The translations under genes and the position numbers were made by a program. The notes below the pieces were generated by a model. That model did not search any database, was not told where the DNA came from, and saw only the letters and a list, made by a program, of their open reading frames with translations. A stretch of 64,000 nucleotides of DNA from Bradyrhizobium sp. BTAi1 (GTDB taxonomy: Bacteria > Pseudomonadota > Alphaproteobacteria > Rhizobiales > Xanthobacteraceae). Shown piece by piece: positions 25,319-33,634 of this stretch (position 1 is its first letter; each line of letters opens with the position of its first letter). The stretch spans positions 1,404,001-1,468,000 of the forward strand of contig NC_009485.1 in assembly GCF_000015165.1 (NCBI RefSeq), in the 5' to 3' direction.

Positions 25319-25627
25319 ATGGCCCCGATCAACAGCAAACGGACGTTGCGCAGAGACCTGCTGCTCGCAGCCGGCCTGCTCGGCCTGGGCGCGGTCGTGG
25401 CGATCATCTCCCTGACTGAGATCAAGGCCTATCATCTCGACCAGATGGCCCAGGCGACGCCTGAACCCTCGGCGACACCGGCCGAGTCCAAGCCCGGCGG
25501 CACGCGCCCGACCACGCCGGCGCCAGAGCCCGCGCGCCCCGATGTCGAAGTGCAAAAGGAAGGCGCCAAGCCTGCGCTGCCGCCCGCGCCAGCGGAGAAG
25601 GTCGCGCCGACGATGGAGCGGAAGTAG
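25319..25627 (+). CDS. Small anchored proline-rich protein
   Basis: A 102-residue protein with one N-terminal membrane segment (about 14-33) followed by a low-complexity Pro/Ala/Glu tail exposed to the periplasm. It has a good AGAAG-type SD. It resembles nothing I can name. It follows the WD40 gene by 84 bp on the same strand and could be the last gene of the zinc block, or independent. Confidence 0.55.
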   Translation: MAPINSKRTLRRDLLLAAGLLGLGAVVAIISLTEIKAYHLDQMAQATPEPSATPAESKPGGTRPTTPAPEPARPDVEVQKEGAKPALPPAPAEKVAPTMERK

Positions 25628-25679
25628 TTGGCCGCTGCGAGATGAGTGCTCGACAGGTCGTCCTCGACCTCAACGTCGT

Positions 25680-25757
25680 CATGCCCGGGCTTGACCCAGG
25701 GCATCCACGTCCTGCTTCTGCGCGGCCTCGTGGATGGCCGGGTCAAGCCCGGCCATG
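25680..25757. repeat. Inverted intergenic repeat, CATGCCCGGGCTTG family
   Basis: The two halves mirror each other (CATGCCCGGGCTTGACCC and GGGTCAAGCCCGGCCATG, with ATCCACG / CGTGGAT inside), giving a long hairpin between convergent genes. A second copy is at 51437-51516. Confidence 0.75.
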
Positions 25758-25783
25758 AGTAAAGGGTGTGGCCTTAGACTAAG

Positions 25784-27208
25784 TCACCGCACCAGGATGT
25801 TCCGGAACTGCCACGGATCCGAAGTGTCGATGTCTTCCGGGAACAGGCCGGGGCGGTCGTTCAGCGGGGTCCAGTCCGTGTAGTAGCCCTTCACCGGCCC
25901 GAGATAGGGCGTCTGGATCTCGAGGCAGCGGCGGAAGTCCATCTCGTCGGCTTCGACGATGCCGGCGGTCGGATTTTCCAGCGCCCACACCATGCCCGCG
26001 AGCACGGCTGACGACACCTGCAGGCCGGTCGCGTTCTGGTACGGCGCGATGCGGCGGGTTTCCTCGATCGACAGCTGCGAGCCGTACCAATAGGCGTTCT
26101 TGCCATGGCCATAGAGCAGCACGCCGAGCTCGTCGATGCCGTCGACGATCTCGTTCTCGTCGAGGATGTGCCACTTCTGCTGCATCTTGCCGGTGGCGCC
26201 GAAGATCTCGTGCAGCGACAGCACCGCGTCATTGGCCGGGTGATAGGCGTAATGGCAGGTCGGCCGGTACACCACCTTGTCGCCGTCGCGCACGGTGTAA
26301 TAGTCGGCGATCGAGATCGACTCGTTGTGGGTGACCAGGAAGCCATATTGCGCGCCCGGCGTCGGGCACCAGGAGCGGACGCGGGTGTTGGCGCCCGGCT
26401 GCAACAGATAGATGGCTGCGCCACAGCCCTCGGTGTGGCAGCGGCCGTTGTCCGGCATCCACTTTTCATGCGTGCCCCAGCCGAGCTCGGCCGGCTGCAT
26501 GCCCTCGGAGACGAAGCCCTCGACCGACCAGGTGTTGACGAACACGTCCATCGGCTTCGGGTTCTTGGAGCGCTGGGTGTCGCGCTCGGCGATGTGGATG
26601 CCCTTGACGCCGAGCTTGTGCATCAGCTGCGCCCAGCCCTCGCGGCTCTTCGGCTCGACGATCTCGGTCTTGGTATCCTTGGCGATATCGAGCAGCGCCT
26701 GCTTGACGAACCAGGACACCATGCCGGGATTGGCGCCGCAGGTCGAGACGGCAGTGGTGCCGCCCGGGCTCTTGCGGCGCGCGGCGAGCAGCGTCTCGCG
26801 CAGCGCGTAGTTGGAGCGCTGCTCGACGCCCATCTGCTTGTCGAAATAGAAGCCGGCCCACGGCTCGACGACGGTGTCGATATAGAGCGCGCCGATCTCG
26901 CGGCACAGGGTCATGATGTCGACCGAGGAGGTGTCGACCGAGAGGTTGACGCAGAAGCCCTGGCCGCCGCCTGCTGTCAGCAGTGGCACCAGCAGCTCGC
27001 GGTAATTGTCGCGCGTCACGCCCTGCTGGATGAAGCGCACGCCGTGCTGCTTCGCCAGCGCGCCGTCGTCATGCGGATCGATGATGACGAACCGGCTCTT
27101 GTCGTACTCGAAATGGCGTTCGATCAGGGGCAGGGTGCCCTTGCCGATCGAGCCGAAGCCGATCATCACGATGGGGCCGGTGATCTTCGCGTGGATCTGC
27201 GAGCTCAT
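25784..27208 (-). CDS. hss: Homospermidine synthase
   Basis: A 474-residue cytosolic enzyme that joins two putrescine units (or putrescine and spermidine) to homospermidine with bound NAD+. The N-terminal Rossmann motif MIGFGSIGKG (15-24) binds NAD. VVEPWAGFYFD, STCGANPGMVSWFVKQAL and TWSVEGFVSEGMQPAELGWGTHE are conserved in the bacterial family, and the length is normal. It lies about 1.5 kb from the ornithine/lysine decarboxylase on the same strand, which would supply putrescine. It starts at ATG 27208. Confidence 0.95.
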   Translation of the reverse strand: MSSQIHAKITGPIVMIGFGSIGKGTLPLIERHFEYDKSRFVIIDPHDDGALAKQHGVRFIQQGVTRDNYRELLVPLLTAGGGQGFCVNLSVDTSSVDIMTLCREIGALYIDTVVEPWAGFYFDKQMGVEQRSNYALRETLLAARRKSPGGTTAVSTCGANPGMVSWFVKQALLDIAKDTKTEIVEPKSREGWAQLMHKLGVKGIHIAERDTQRSKNPKPMDVFVNTWSVEGFVSEGMQPAELGWGTHEKWMPDNGRCHTEGCGAAIYLLQPGANTRVRSWCPTPGAQYGFLVTHNESISIADYYTVRDGDKVVYRPTCHYAYHPANDAVLSLHEIFGATGKMQQKWHILDENEIVDGIDELGVLLYGHGKNAYWYGSQLSIEETRRIAPYQNATGLQVSSAVLAGMVWALENPTAGIVEADEMDFRRCLEIQTPYLGPVKGYYTDWTPLNDRPGLFPEDIDTSDPWQFRNILVR

Positions 27209-27265
27209 GAATGGTTTCTCCGCGGAAGGTGCGTAGGATGGATGGATTCAGGCGGCGCGCCGCCG

Positions 27266-27655
27266 TCAGCTGCTGCGCCGTTTGGCGGTGATTTCGATCT
27301 CGACCTTCATCTCCGGCTTCAGCAGCGCTGCGACGACCACCATCGTGGCGGCCGGCCGGATGTCGCCGAGGACCTCGCCGCAGACCGCGAAATGGGCATC
27401 GGCATCATTGACGTCGGTCAGGTAGTAAGTCGCGCGGACGATGTCGGCCATCTCGAATCCGGCCTCCTGCAAGGCGGCCGCGATGGTCTTGAAGCAGTTG
27501 CGTGACTGGCTCGTGACATCGGCCGGCATCGTCATCGTGCTGTAGTCATAACCGGTGGTGCCGGCGACGAAGGCGAAGTCGCCATCGACCACCGCGCGGC
27601 TGTAGCCGGCGGTCTTCTCGAACGGTGATCCGGTAGAGATCAGACGACGGGACAT
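27266..27655 (-). CDS. RidA/YjgF family protein
   Basis: A 129-residue YjgF/Rid fold protein. Recognisable parts are the N-terminal STGSPFEKTAGYSRAVVDGDFAFVAGTTG, the central VRATYYLTDV and the C-terminal PAATMVVVAALL. Classical RidA has an Arg near position 105 that binds the imine acid; here the matching region reads IRPAATMV, consistent with a Rid subfamily outside RidA proper. It is a likely imine/enamine deaminase or a partner of amine metabolism, fitting its place between two polyamine genes (inference). Confidence 0.85.
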   Translation of the reverse strand: MSRRLISTGSPFEKTAGYSRAVVDGDFAFVAGTTGYDYSTMTMPADVTSQSRNCFKTIAAALQEAGFEMADIVRATYYLTDVNDADAHFAVCGEVLGDIRPAATMVVVAALLKPEMKVEIEITAKRRSS

Positions 27656-27751
27656 GGCGGACCTCGTGGGGGAATTTGTCGGGGTTTAAGAGCTTTTGCT
27701 GCACCTGCGCAACCCCTGGCGGGGCGGGCCGGGCGGCCGTTGCCGGAATGC

Positions 27752-27913
27752 CTAACGCAGCCGGGTGACGTCCGGTCCGGCGGGGGGACTGCTGGACCAG
27801 CGTCGCACCACGATGTCGCGGACGATCATGATCCCGAGCAGGATCAGGACGATCGTCGGCAACATCGTCCGCCGCCGCGGCGCCCGCCCGTCGCGGGCGG
27901 TCACGCCGCGCAT
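27752..27913 (-). CDS. Small membrane protein, 53 aa, overlapping the GNAT gene
   Basis: A 53-residue frame beginning MRGVTARDGR, with one hydrophobic segment (MLPTIVLILLGIMIV, about 17-31) followed by a positively charged DIVVRRW and a short polar tail. Its ATG lies within the last codons of the upstream GNAT gene (13-bp overlap), a coupling arrangement. It is too short for routine length cut-offs. Function is unknown; a single-span small protein is plausible. Confidence 0.5.
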   Translation of the reverse strand: MRGVTARDGRAPRRRTMLPTIVLILLGIMIVRDIVVRRWSSSPPAGPDVTRLR

Positions 27914-28494
27914 GGGACCAGCCGCTCCTTGCGGCTGCGGCGGGCTTTCCGCTCAGGAACTCCGGTGGCGACGATCATGCCGACCGCGCCGTCCAACGCA
28001 CCCTCGACCAGTTCGAGGCCGAGCAGGCGGGCGCGCTCGAACGCGCCGGGCAATTCGAGCTCGGCCGCCTTGGCCGCGTCGAAGCCGAAGCGGGCGTAGT
28101 AGGGCGCATCGCCGAGCAGGACCACGGCGCCATGGCCGCGTGAGGCCGCGATCATCAGCGCGGCGTTCATCAGCGCCGCGCCGACGCCCAGGCTGCGCGC
28201 CTCGGCCGCCACCGCCAGCGGCCCGAGCATCAGCGCATCGCGTCCGCCGGCGCTGACGTGCCACAACCGCAGCGTTCCCACCAGGACGCCGCCGCGCATC
28301 GCCGACAAAGCGAGGCCTGCTGCGGGCGCGCGTCCGTCGCGCAGGCGCTGGCAGGTGCGCTCATGGCGGTTGTCGCCAAAACAGGCATCCAGCAGCGCCT
28401 CGCGCGCCGCGACGTCGGAGGCACGCTCGCTGCGGATCACGAACGCAGCGGCAGCCCGATTCGGCGCAGTCGTCGGAGAGCGAAAAGCGGTCAT
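27901..28494 (-). CDS. GNAT family N-acetyltransferase (YhbS-like)
   Basis: A 197-residue acetyltransferase. Motif A for acetyl-CoA is LGPLAVAAEARSLGVGAALMNAAL, followed by VVLLGDAPYYARFGFDAAKAAEL, which is characteristic of the YhbS type. The DVAAREALLDACFGDNRHERTCQRLRDG start is also typical of that subgroup. The substrate is unknown. It ends by overlapping the start of the 53-residue membrane protein. Confidence 0.88.
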   Translation of the reverse strand: MTAFRSPTTAPNRAAAAFVIRSERASDVAAREALLDACFGDNRHERTCQRLRDGRAPAAGLALSAMRGGVLVGTLRLWHVSAGGRDALMLGPLAVAAEARSLGVGAALMNAALMIAASRGHGAVVLLGDAPYYARFGFDAAKAAELELPGAFERARLLGLELVEGALDGAVGMIVATGVPERKARRSRKERLVPCAA

Positions 28495-28579
28495 GGTACG
28501 TCAGTCCCCAGCCCGCGCCGCCGGGCGTGAGCCCGCGCGCAAGCACGTGATGTCAGGTTGAAGGTGATGATCTCTCGCT

Positions 28580-28616
28580 CCCTCCCCCGCTTGCGGGGGA
28601 GGGTCGGGGTGGGGGA
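28580..28616. repeat. GC-rich hairpin repeat (CCCTCCCCCGC)
   Basis: A perfect 11-bp stem (CCCTCCCCCGC / GCGGGGGAGGG) with a 2-nt loop, then GTCGGGGTGGGGG. This element is scattered between genes in many Bradyrhizobiaceae. It lies between the GNAT and decarboxylase genes. Confidence 0.75.
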
Positions 28617-28687
28617 AGCCCGCCCGAAGCTCGCTTCGTCTCACCCGCGCGCGGGTGGCGAAGGCAGCCAGATCAGATGTGACCAGA

Positions 28688-29830
28688 TCAGATGTGATAG
28701 GTCTTCAGCGGGGGGATGCCGTTGAAGGCCACCGACGAGTAGGTCGACGTATAGGCACCGGTCCCTTCGATCAGCACCTTGTCACCGATCGAGAGCGTCA
28801 CCGGCAGCGGATACGGCAGCTTCTCGTACATCACGTCGGCCGAATCGCAGGTCGGGCCGGCGAGCACGCACGGGGTCATGTCCGCGCCGTCATGCGGGGT
28901 GCGGATGGCGTAGCGGATCGACTCGTCCATCGTCTCGGCGAGACCGCCGAACTTGCCGATGTCGAGATAGACCCAGCGCAGCTCGTCCTCGTCGCTCTTC
29001 CTCGAGATCAGCACCACTTCCGACTCGATAATCCCAGCATTGCCGACCATGCCGCGGCCCGGCTCGATGATCGTCTCCGGGATCTGGTTGCCGAAATGCT
29101 TGCGCAGCGCACGGAAGATCGAACGGCCGTACTGCACGACCGGCGGCACGTCCTTCAGGTACTTGGTCGGGAAGCCCCCGCCCATGTTGACCATCGAGAG
29201 ATTGATGCCGCGTTCGGCGCAGTCGCGGAACACCGTCGAGGCCATCGCCAGCGCGCGGTCCCACGCCTTCACCTTGCGCTGCTGCGAGCCGACATGGAAC
29301 GAGATGCCGCACGGCTCCAGGCCCAGGCGCTTCGCCAGGTCCAGCACCTCGACCGCCATCTCCGGATCGCAGCCGAACTTGCGCGACAGCGGCCACTCGG
29401 CGCCGGCGCAATCGTACAGGATGCGGCAGAACACCTTCGCGCCCGGCGCGGCGCGCGAAATCTTCTCCACCTCGGCGGCGCAGTCGACCGCGAACAGCCG
29501 AATGCCGAGCGCATAGGCGCGCGCGATATCCCGCTCCTTCTTGATGGTGTTGCCATAGGAGATGCGGTCCGGCGTCGCGCCCGCGGCCAGCGCCATCTCG
29601 ATCTCGGCAACGGTCGCCGTGTCGAAGGAGGAGCCGAGCGAGGCGAGCAGCGACAGCACTTCCGGCGCCGGGTTGGCCTTGACCGCGTAGAACACACGGC
29701 TGTCCGGCAGCGCCTTGGCGAAGTTCATGTAGTTGTCGCGCACGACATCGAGATCGACGACGAGACAGGGCTCGTGGTCCAGACCTTCCTCGCGGCGGTT
29801 GCGCAGGAATTCCCGGATACGTTCGGTCAT
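28688..29830 (-). CDS. Ornithine/lysine decarboxylase, PLP fold type III
   Basis: A 380-residue alanine racemase-fold decarboxylase. PLP binds at K51 (YAVKANP), a glycine-rich loop is seen in MGGGFPTKY, EPGRGMVG contacts phosphate, and the active-site Cys is in GPTCDSAD. It should make putrescine from ornithine, or cadaverine from lysine; the specificity is not certain by eye. It feeds homospermidine synthase at 25784. ATG 29830 has a strong SD (GGAGGG). A long structured leader precedes it. Confidence 0.93.
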   Translation of the reverse strand: MTERIREFLRNRREEGLDHEPCLVVDLDVVRDNYMNFAKALPDSRVFYAVKANPAPEVLSLLASLGSSFDTATVAEIEMALAAGATPDRISYGNTIKKERDIARAYALGIRLFAVDCAAEVEKISRAAPGAKVFCRILYDCAGAEWPLSRKFGCDPEMAVEVLDLAKRLGLEPCGISFHVGSQQRKVKAWDRALAMASTVFRDCAERGINLSMVNMGGGFPTKYLKDVPPVVQYGRSIFRALRKHFGNQIPETIIEPGRGMVGNAGIIESEVVLISRKSDEDELRWVYLDIGKFGGLAETMDESIRYAIRTPHDGADMTPCVLAGPTCDSADVMYEKLPYPLPVTLSIGDKVLIEGTGAYTSTYSSVAFNGIPPLKTYHI

Positions 29831-30180
29831 AGCACCCTCCAAACGGCCCGTTTGCGACGTGGCCCGTTCAAAATGATCCCGACACGGGTGCCTTGGCCCT
29901 GCCGCCCGATGGAAAGGCGACAAAACCTCGAACCCGTAGCCGAATTGTGCTGCCGTGGATTGGTTGGGAATTTCCCGCCCGCACACCTGGCAATGAAGGA
30001 CAAGCCTTTTCAGTAGCCCGCGCCGGCGTTGGACTGCCGGTAGAGACCAAAAAAGCCCGATCCGTCGTTGCTTTAAGTCGCGTCCCCCGTTGAGAGCGGG
30101 GTGCGCCGGTTCGCCTCCGGCTGCCAGTCACGGTTGCAAAAGAGGAGGTGACCTTCAGCGGCATCTCTTGAGAGAGATGC
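29831..30180 (-). promoter_or_regulatory. Probable speF-type RNA leader of the decarboxylase
   Basis: The 350 nt before the decarboxylase start contain no convincing gene but several stable hairpins: a perfect 8-bp stem at 30161-30180 (GCATCTCT / AGAGATGC), stems at 30105-30121 (GCCGG / CCGGC) and 30085-30101 (CCCCG / CGGGG), and a near-palindrome AAACGG-C-CCGTTT close to the SD. Alphaproteobacterial ornithine decarboxylase genes are preceded by the speF RNA motif of this size, so this is the likely identity. Exact ends are not known. Confidence 0.55.
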
Positions 30181-30506
30181 TGGGCTCTTGGAGCATGACA
30201 ATCTCGATCGAACTGATCTTGATCGCAACGATCCGAGGGCCCCTCGGTTCCTCATCCCTTGGCGGCTGTCCGGCCTCTTGTCCGGATACCTACCGACTGA
30301 CACACGACCACAGGCACGTGCGAAATTGGGCAGAAGCGGAAATAAGCGTTTTGAATTTCGTTCGCAAGGAATTTTTCAGCGTCGGGATAGATTTCCCTAA
30401 TGTGTGCTTACGCGACACGGACGCAGGGCCGATTGCTGAACGCGCGTTAAGCGAGCTTAAACTTTCGTAACGCGTTCACGCTTGCAGGACAGGGGTTTCG
30501 TGCAAC
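30181..30506. other. Intergenic region, no gene recognised
   Basis: Lower-GC sequence between the decarboxylase leader and the small membrane gene at 30507. It may hold the decarboxylase promoter. Several short frames (for example 30195-30470 and 30188-30400 on plus) lack SD support and protein-like composition. The stretch 30440-30490 (CGCGTTAAGCGAGC, TAACGCGTTCACGC) has short GCG-TTAA/TAACGC repeats of unknown meaning. Confidence 0.5.
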
Positions 30507-30767
30507 TCACGCGCGCTTCGTGAAGGGCTCGATGCGCTGTGCACCGCGGATGAAGCCGATCATCACGAACACGCCGATGGCGAACAGAAGCGCCTGCAGA
30601 ATGTGCGCGCCGGTGTCGCCGAGCCCGAACAGAATCGCGAGCGCCCAGCCGCCAGCGAAAGCCGCACCGAACACTTCGGCGCCGATCAGGATCGCCGCCG
30701 AGATGACGGTGATCACGCTCTGCCAGGCGATCTGGCGGCCGGCTTTGGAAGTGGTCTCTGCGCTCAT
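30507..30767 (-). CDS. Small two-span membrane protein
   Basis: An 86-residue inner-membrane protein (MSAETTSKAGRQIAWQSVIT...) with two hydrophobic helices, about 17-42 and 52-72, and a basic C terminus (RGAQRIEPFTKRA). A GAGGA SD lies 10 bases upstream of ATG 30767; the frame itself is open to 30977. It has no recognised family and is divergent from the M3 peptidase with 131 bp between. Confidence 0.65.
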   Translation of the reverse strand: MSAETTSKAGRQIAWQSVITVISAAILIGAEVFGAAFAGGWALAILFGLGDTGAHILQALLFAIGVFVMIGFIRGAQRIEPFTKRA

Positions 30768-30898
30768 GGTCCAGGGTCCTCTCGGGGGCCGCAATCTCTC
30801 CGAAATGGCCCGGCCCTTCAAGGGGAAATGACCCAAAAAGGACCGGCTCCATGATATGAGGGTGCATCGCACTTCCGGGAGAGGATGGACCCCAGCCG

Positions 30899-32980
30899 AT
30901 GTCAGACACCGCCGCTGTGATCGACGCTCAGACCAACCCGCTGTTGATGGCCTGGGAGACCCCGCACCAGACACCACCCTTCGACGCGATCAGGCCCGAG
31001 CACTTCTTGCCGGCCTTCGAGCGCGCCTTTGCCGATCATACCGCCGAAATCACCGCGATGACCCACGATCCCGCGGAGCCGGACTTCGCCAACACCATCA
31101 CGGCACTGGAGCGCTCGGGCAAGCTGCTGTCGAAGGTCGCGGCCGTGTTCTACGACCTCGTTTCGGCGCATTCCAACCCGGCGATCCTGGAGATCGACAA
31201 GGAGGTGTCGCTGCGGATGGCGCGGCACTGGAACCCGATCATGATGAACGCTGTGCTGTTTGGCCGCATCGCGCTGCTCTACGACAACCGCAAGACGCTG
31301 ACGCTGACGAGCGAGGAGCAGCGGCTGCTCGAGCGCACCTACACCCGCTTCCGCCGCGCCGGCGCCGGCCTGAACGACGAGGCCAAGGCGCGCATGGCCG
31401 AAATCAACGAGCAGCTCGCCCAGCTCGGCACCTCCTTCAGCCATCACGTCCTCGGCGACGAGCAGGACTGGTTCCTGGAGCTCGGTGAGGACGACCGCGC
31501 CGGCCTCTCCGAGAGCTTCATCGCGGCCGCCAAGGCTGCGGCGGAGGAGCGCGGCATGCCAGGCAAGGCGATCGTGACCCTGTCGCGCTCCTCGGTCGAG
31601 CCCTTCCTGCAGAGCTCGGCGCGCCGCGACCTGCGCGAGAAGGTGTTCAAAGCGTTCACTGCCCGCGGCGACAACGGCAATTCCAACGACAACAACGCCG
31701 TCATCGGTGAGATCCTGGCGCTGCGCGAGGAAGCCGCCAAGATCATGGGCTTTCCGAACTTCGCCGCCTATCGGCTGGAGGACTCGATGGCGAAGACGCC
31801 GGAGGCCGTGCGCGGCCTGCTGGAGCGGGTCTGGAAGCCGGCCCGCGCCAAGGCGCTGGCCGACCGCGACCAGCTGCAGGAGATGATCACGGCCGAGGGC
31901 GGCAACTTCAGGCTCGAGGCCTGGGACTGGCGCTATTATGCCGAGAAGCTGCGCCAGGCGAAGGCGAACTTCGACGACGCGGCGATCAAGCCCTATTTGT
32001 CGCTCGACAACATGATCGCGGCCGCCTTCGACTGCGCCACGCGGCTGTTCGGCATCACCTTTGCCGAGCGCAGCGACATCCCGGTCTGGCACCCGGACGT
32101 GCGGGTCTGGGAGATCAAGGCGGCCGATGGCAGCCACAAGGCGCTGTTCTATGGCGACTACTTCGCCCGGCCGTCGAAGCGCTCCGGCGCCTGGATGACC
32201 TCGCTGCGCGACCAGCAGAAGCTCGACGGCGACATTGCGCCCTTGATCATCAACGTCTGCAACTTCGCCAAGGGCGCCGACGGCCAGCCGTCGCTGCTGT
32301 CGCCGGACGAAGCCCGCACCCTGTTCCACGAGTTCGGCCACGGCCTGCACGGCATCCTCTCCAACGTCACTTATCCTTCGCTGTCGGGCACCGCGGTCTT
32401 CACGGATTTCGTCGAGCTGCCGTCGCAGCTCTACGAGCACTGGCAGGAGCGCCCCGAGGTGCTGCAGACCTTCGCGCGCCATTACCAGACCGGCGAGCCG
32501 CTGCCGCAGGACCTGCTCGACCGCTTCCTGGCGGCGCGTCGCTTCAACCAGGGCTTTGCCACTGTCGAGTTCGTCTCCTCGGCCCTGATCGATTTGGAGT
32601 TCCACACCCAGCCCGCGGCGGCCTCGAAGGATGTGCGCGCCTTCGAGCAGGCCGAGCTGGAGAAGATCGGCATGCCCAAGGAGATCGCGTTGCGCCACCG
32701 GCCGACCCAATTCGGCCACATCTTCTCGGGAGACCATTATGCGGCGGGCTATTACAGCTACATGTGGTCGGAGGTGATGGATGCGGATGCCTTCGGTGCC
32801 TTCGAGGACGCCGGCAACATCTTCGACCCCGCGGTCGCCAAGCGGCTCCACGACAATGTCTATTCGTCGGGCGGCTCAGTCGATCCGGAAGCGGCCTATG
32901 TCGCCTTCCGCGGCCGGGAGCCCGAGCCGGATGCGCTGCTGCGCCGGCGCGGCCTGCTCGACGTTCCCAAGGCGGCTTGA
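30899..32980 (+). CDS. M3 family oligopeptidase (PrlC/Dcp type)
   Basis: A 693-residue cytosolic zinc metallopeptidase. The catalytic motif is H477-E478-F-G-H481, with the third ligand Glu in the following helix (FVELPSQLYEHW). The long helical N-terminal part forms the lid of the substrate channel. It cleaves short peptides, including signal-peptide fragments, like oligopeptidase A or dipeptidyl carboxypeptidase. Length and motif order fit the family. It starts at ATG 30899. DUF1007 follows 18 bp downstream but is probably a separate unit. Confidence 0.95.
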   Translation: MSDTAAVIDAQTNPLLMAWETPHQTPPFDAIRPEHFLPAFERAFADHTAEITAMTHDPAEPDFANTITALERSGKLLSKVAAVFYDLVSAHSNPAILEIDKEVSLRMARHWNPIMMNAVLFGRIALLYDNRKTLTLTSEEQRLLERTYTRFRRAGAGLNDEAKARMAEINEQLAQLGTSFSHHVLGDEQDWFLELGEDDRAGLSESFIAAAKAAAEERGMPGKAIVTLSRSSVEPFLQSSARRDLREKVFKAFTARGDNGNSNDNNAVIGEILALREEAAKIMGFPNFAAYRLEDSMAKTPEAVRGLLERVWKPARAKALADRDQLQEMITAEGGNFRLEAWDWRYYAEKLRQAKANFDDAAIKPYLSLDNMIAAAFDCATRLFGITFAERSDIPVWHPDVRVWEIKAADGSHKALFYGDYFARPSKRSGAWMTSLRDQQKLDGDIAPLIINVCNFAKGADGQPSLLSPDEARTLFHEFGHGLHGILSNVTYPSLSGTAVFTDFVELPSQLYEHWQERPEVLQTFARHYQTGEPLPQDLLDRFLAARRFNQGFATVEFVSSALIDLEFHTQPAAASKDVRAFEQAELEKIGMPKEIALRHRPTQFGHIFSGDHYAAGYYSYMWSEVMDADAFGAFEDAGNIFDPAVAKRLHDNVYSSGGSVDPEAAYVAFRGREPEPDALLRRRGLLDVPKAA

Positions 32981-32998
32981 GAGAGGCGGCAGGAGGTG

Positions 32999-33634
32999 AT
33001 GGTGGTTGTTCGGAGACTGCTCGCCGTGGTTGCGCTCGTGGTGGGCGCAAGCGCGGCCCAAGCGCATCCGCATGTCTGGGTCACCGCGACCAGCGAGCTG
33101 CTTTATGCCGCCGACGGTGCCGTGACCGGCGTGCGGCACGCCTGGACGTTCGACGACATGTTCGCGACCTATGCGCTGCAGGGCCTCGAGACCAAGCAGA
33201 AGGGCGTCTACACCCGCGAGGAGCTGGCGCCGCTGGCGCAGACCAACGCCGAGTCGCTGAAGGAATATGCCTACTTCACCTTCATCAAGGCCGACGGCCG
33301 CAAGCAGAAGCTCGAAGACCCCGTCGACTACTACCTCGAATACAAGGACACCAAGCTGACCCTGCACTTCACCTTGCCGCTGAAGGCGCCGGTGAAGCCG
33401 AAGCAGCTCCAGGTCGAGGTGTACGATCCCAGCTATTTCATCGATTTCCAGATGGCGGAGAAGGATCCCGTCAAACTGGTGAGCGCGCCGAGCGGCTGCA
33501 AGCTCGGCCTGGTCCGGCCGAGCGACGGCGGTTCCGTCGCGCAGACGATGAACGAACAGACATTCCTGAGCGGCGGGGCGAACGCCAATTTCGGAATGAA
33601 CTTCGCCAACAAGATCTCAGTGGAATGTCAATGA
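32999..33634 (+). CDS. DUF1007 periplasmic protein, partner of the NicO transporter
   Basis: A 211-residue protein with a signal peptide cleaved after AQA (about residue 22). The mature N terminus is HPHVWVTATSE, a His-rich start that is diagnostic of DUF1007 and may bind a metal. Family members are encoded with NicO/RcnA-type nickel-cobalt transporters, as here. The SD is a full AGGAGG only two bases before ATG 32999, so a GTG at 33002 could be the real start. Its stop overlaps the NicO start by four bases (ATGA). Confidence 0.88.
   Translation: MVVVRRLLAVVALVVGASAAQAHPHVWVTATSELLYAADGAVTGVRHAWTFDDMFATYALQGLETKQKGVYTREELAPLAQTNAESLKEYAYFTFIKADGRKQKLEDPVDYYLEYKDTKLTLHFTLPLKAPVKPKQLQVEVYDPSYFIDFQMAEKDPVKLVSAPSGCKLGLVRPSDGGSVAQTMNEQTFLSGGANANFGMNFANKISVECQ

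Noticed and set aside
29868..30303. Leader-peptide candidates on the minus strand (76 and 98 codons) before the decarboxylase
   Set aside because: They overlap stable hairpins, lack SD support and have Arg/Ser-rich composition. An RNA leader explains the region better.
30188..30470. Two overlapping plus-strand frames (about 70 and 90 codons)
   Set aside because: No SD, no hydrophobic or domain pattern, and the two frames compete for the same DNA.
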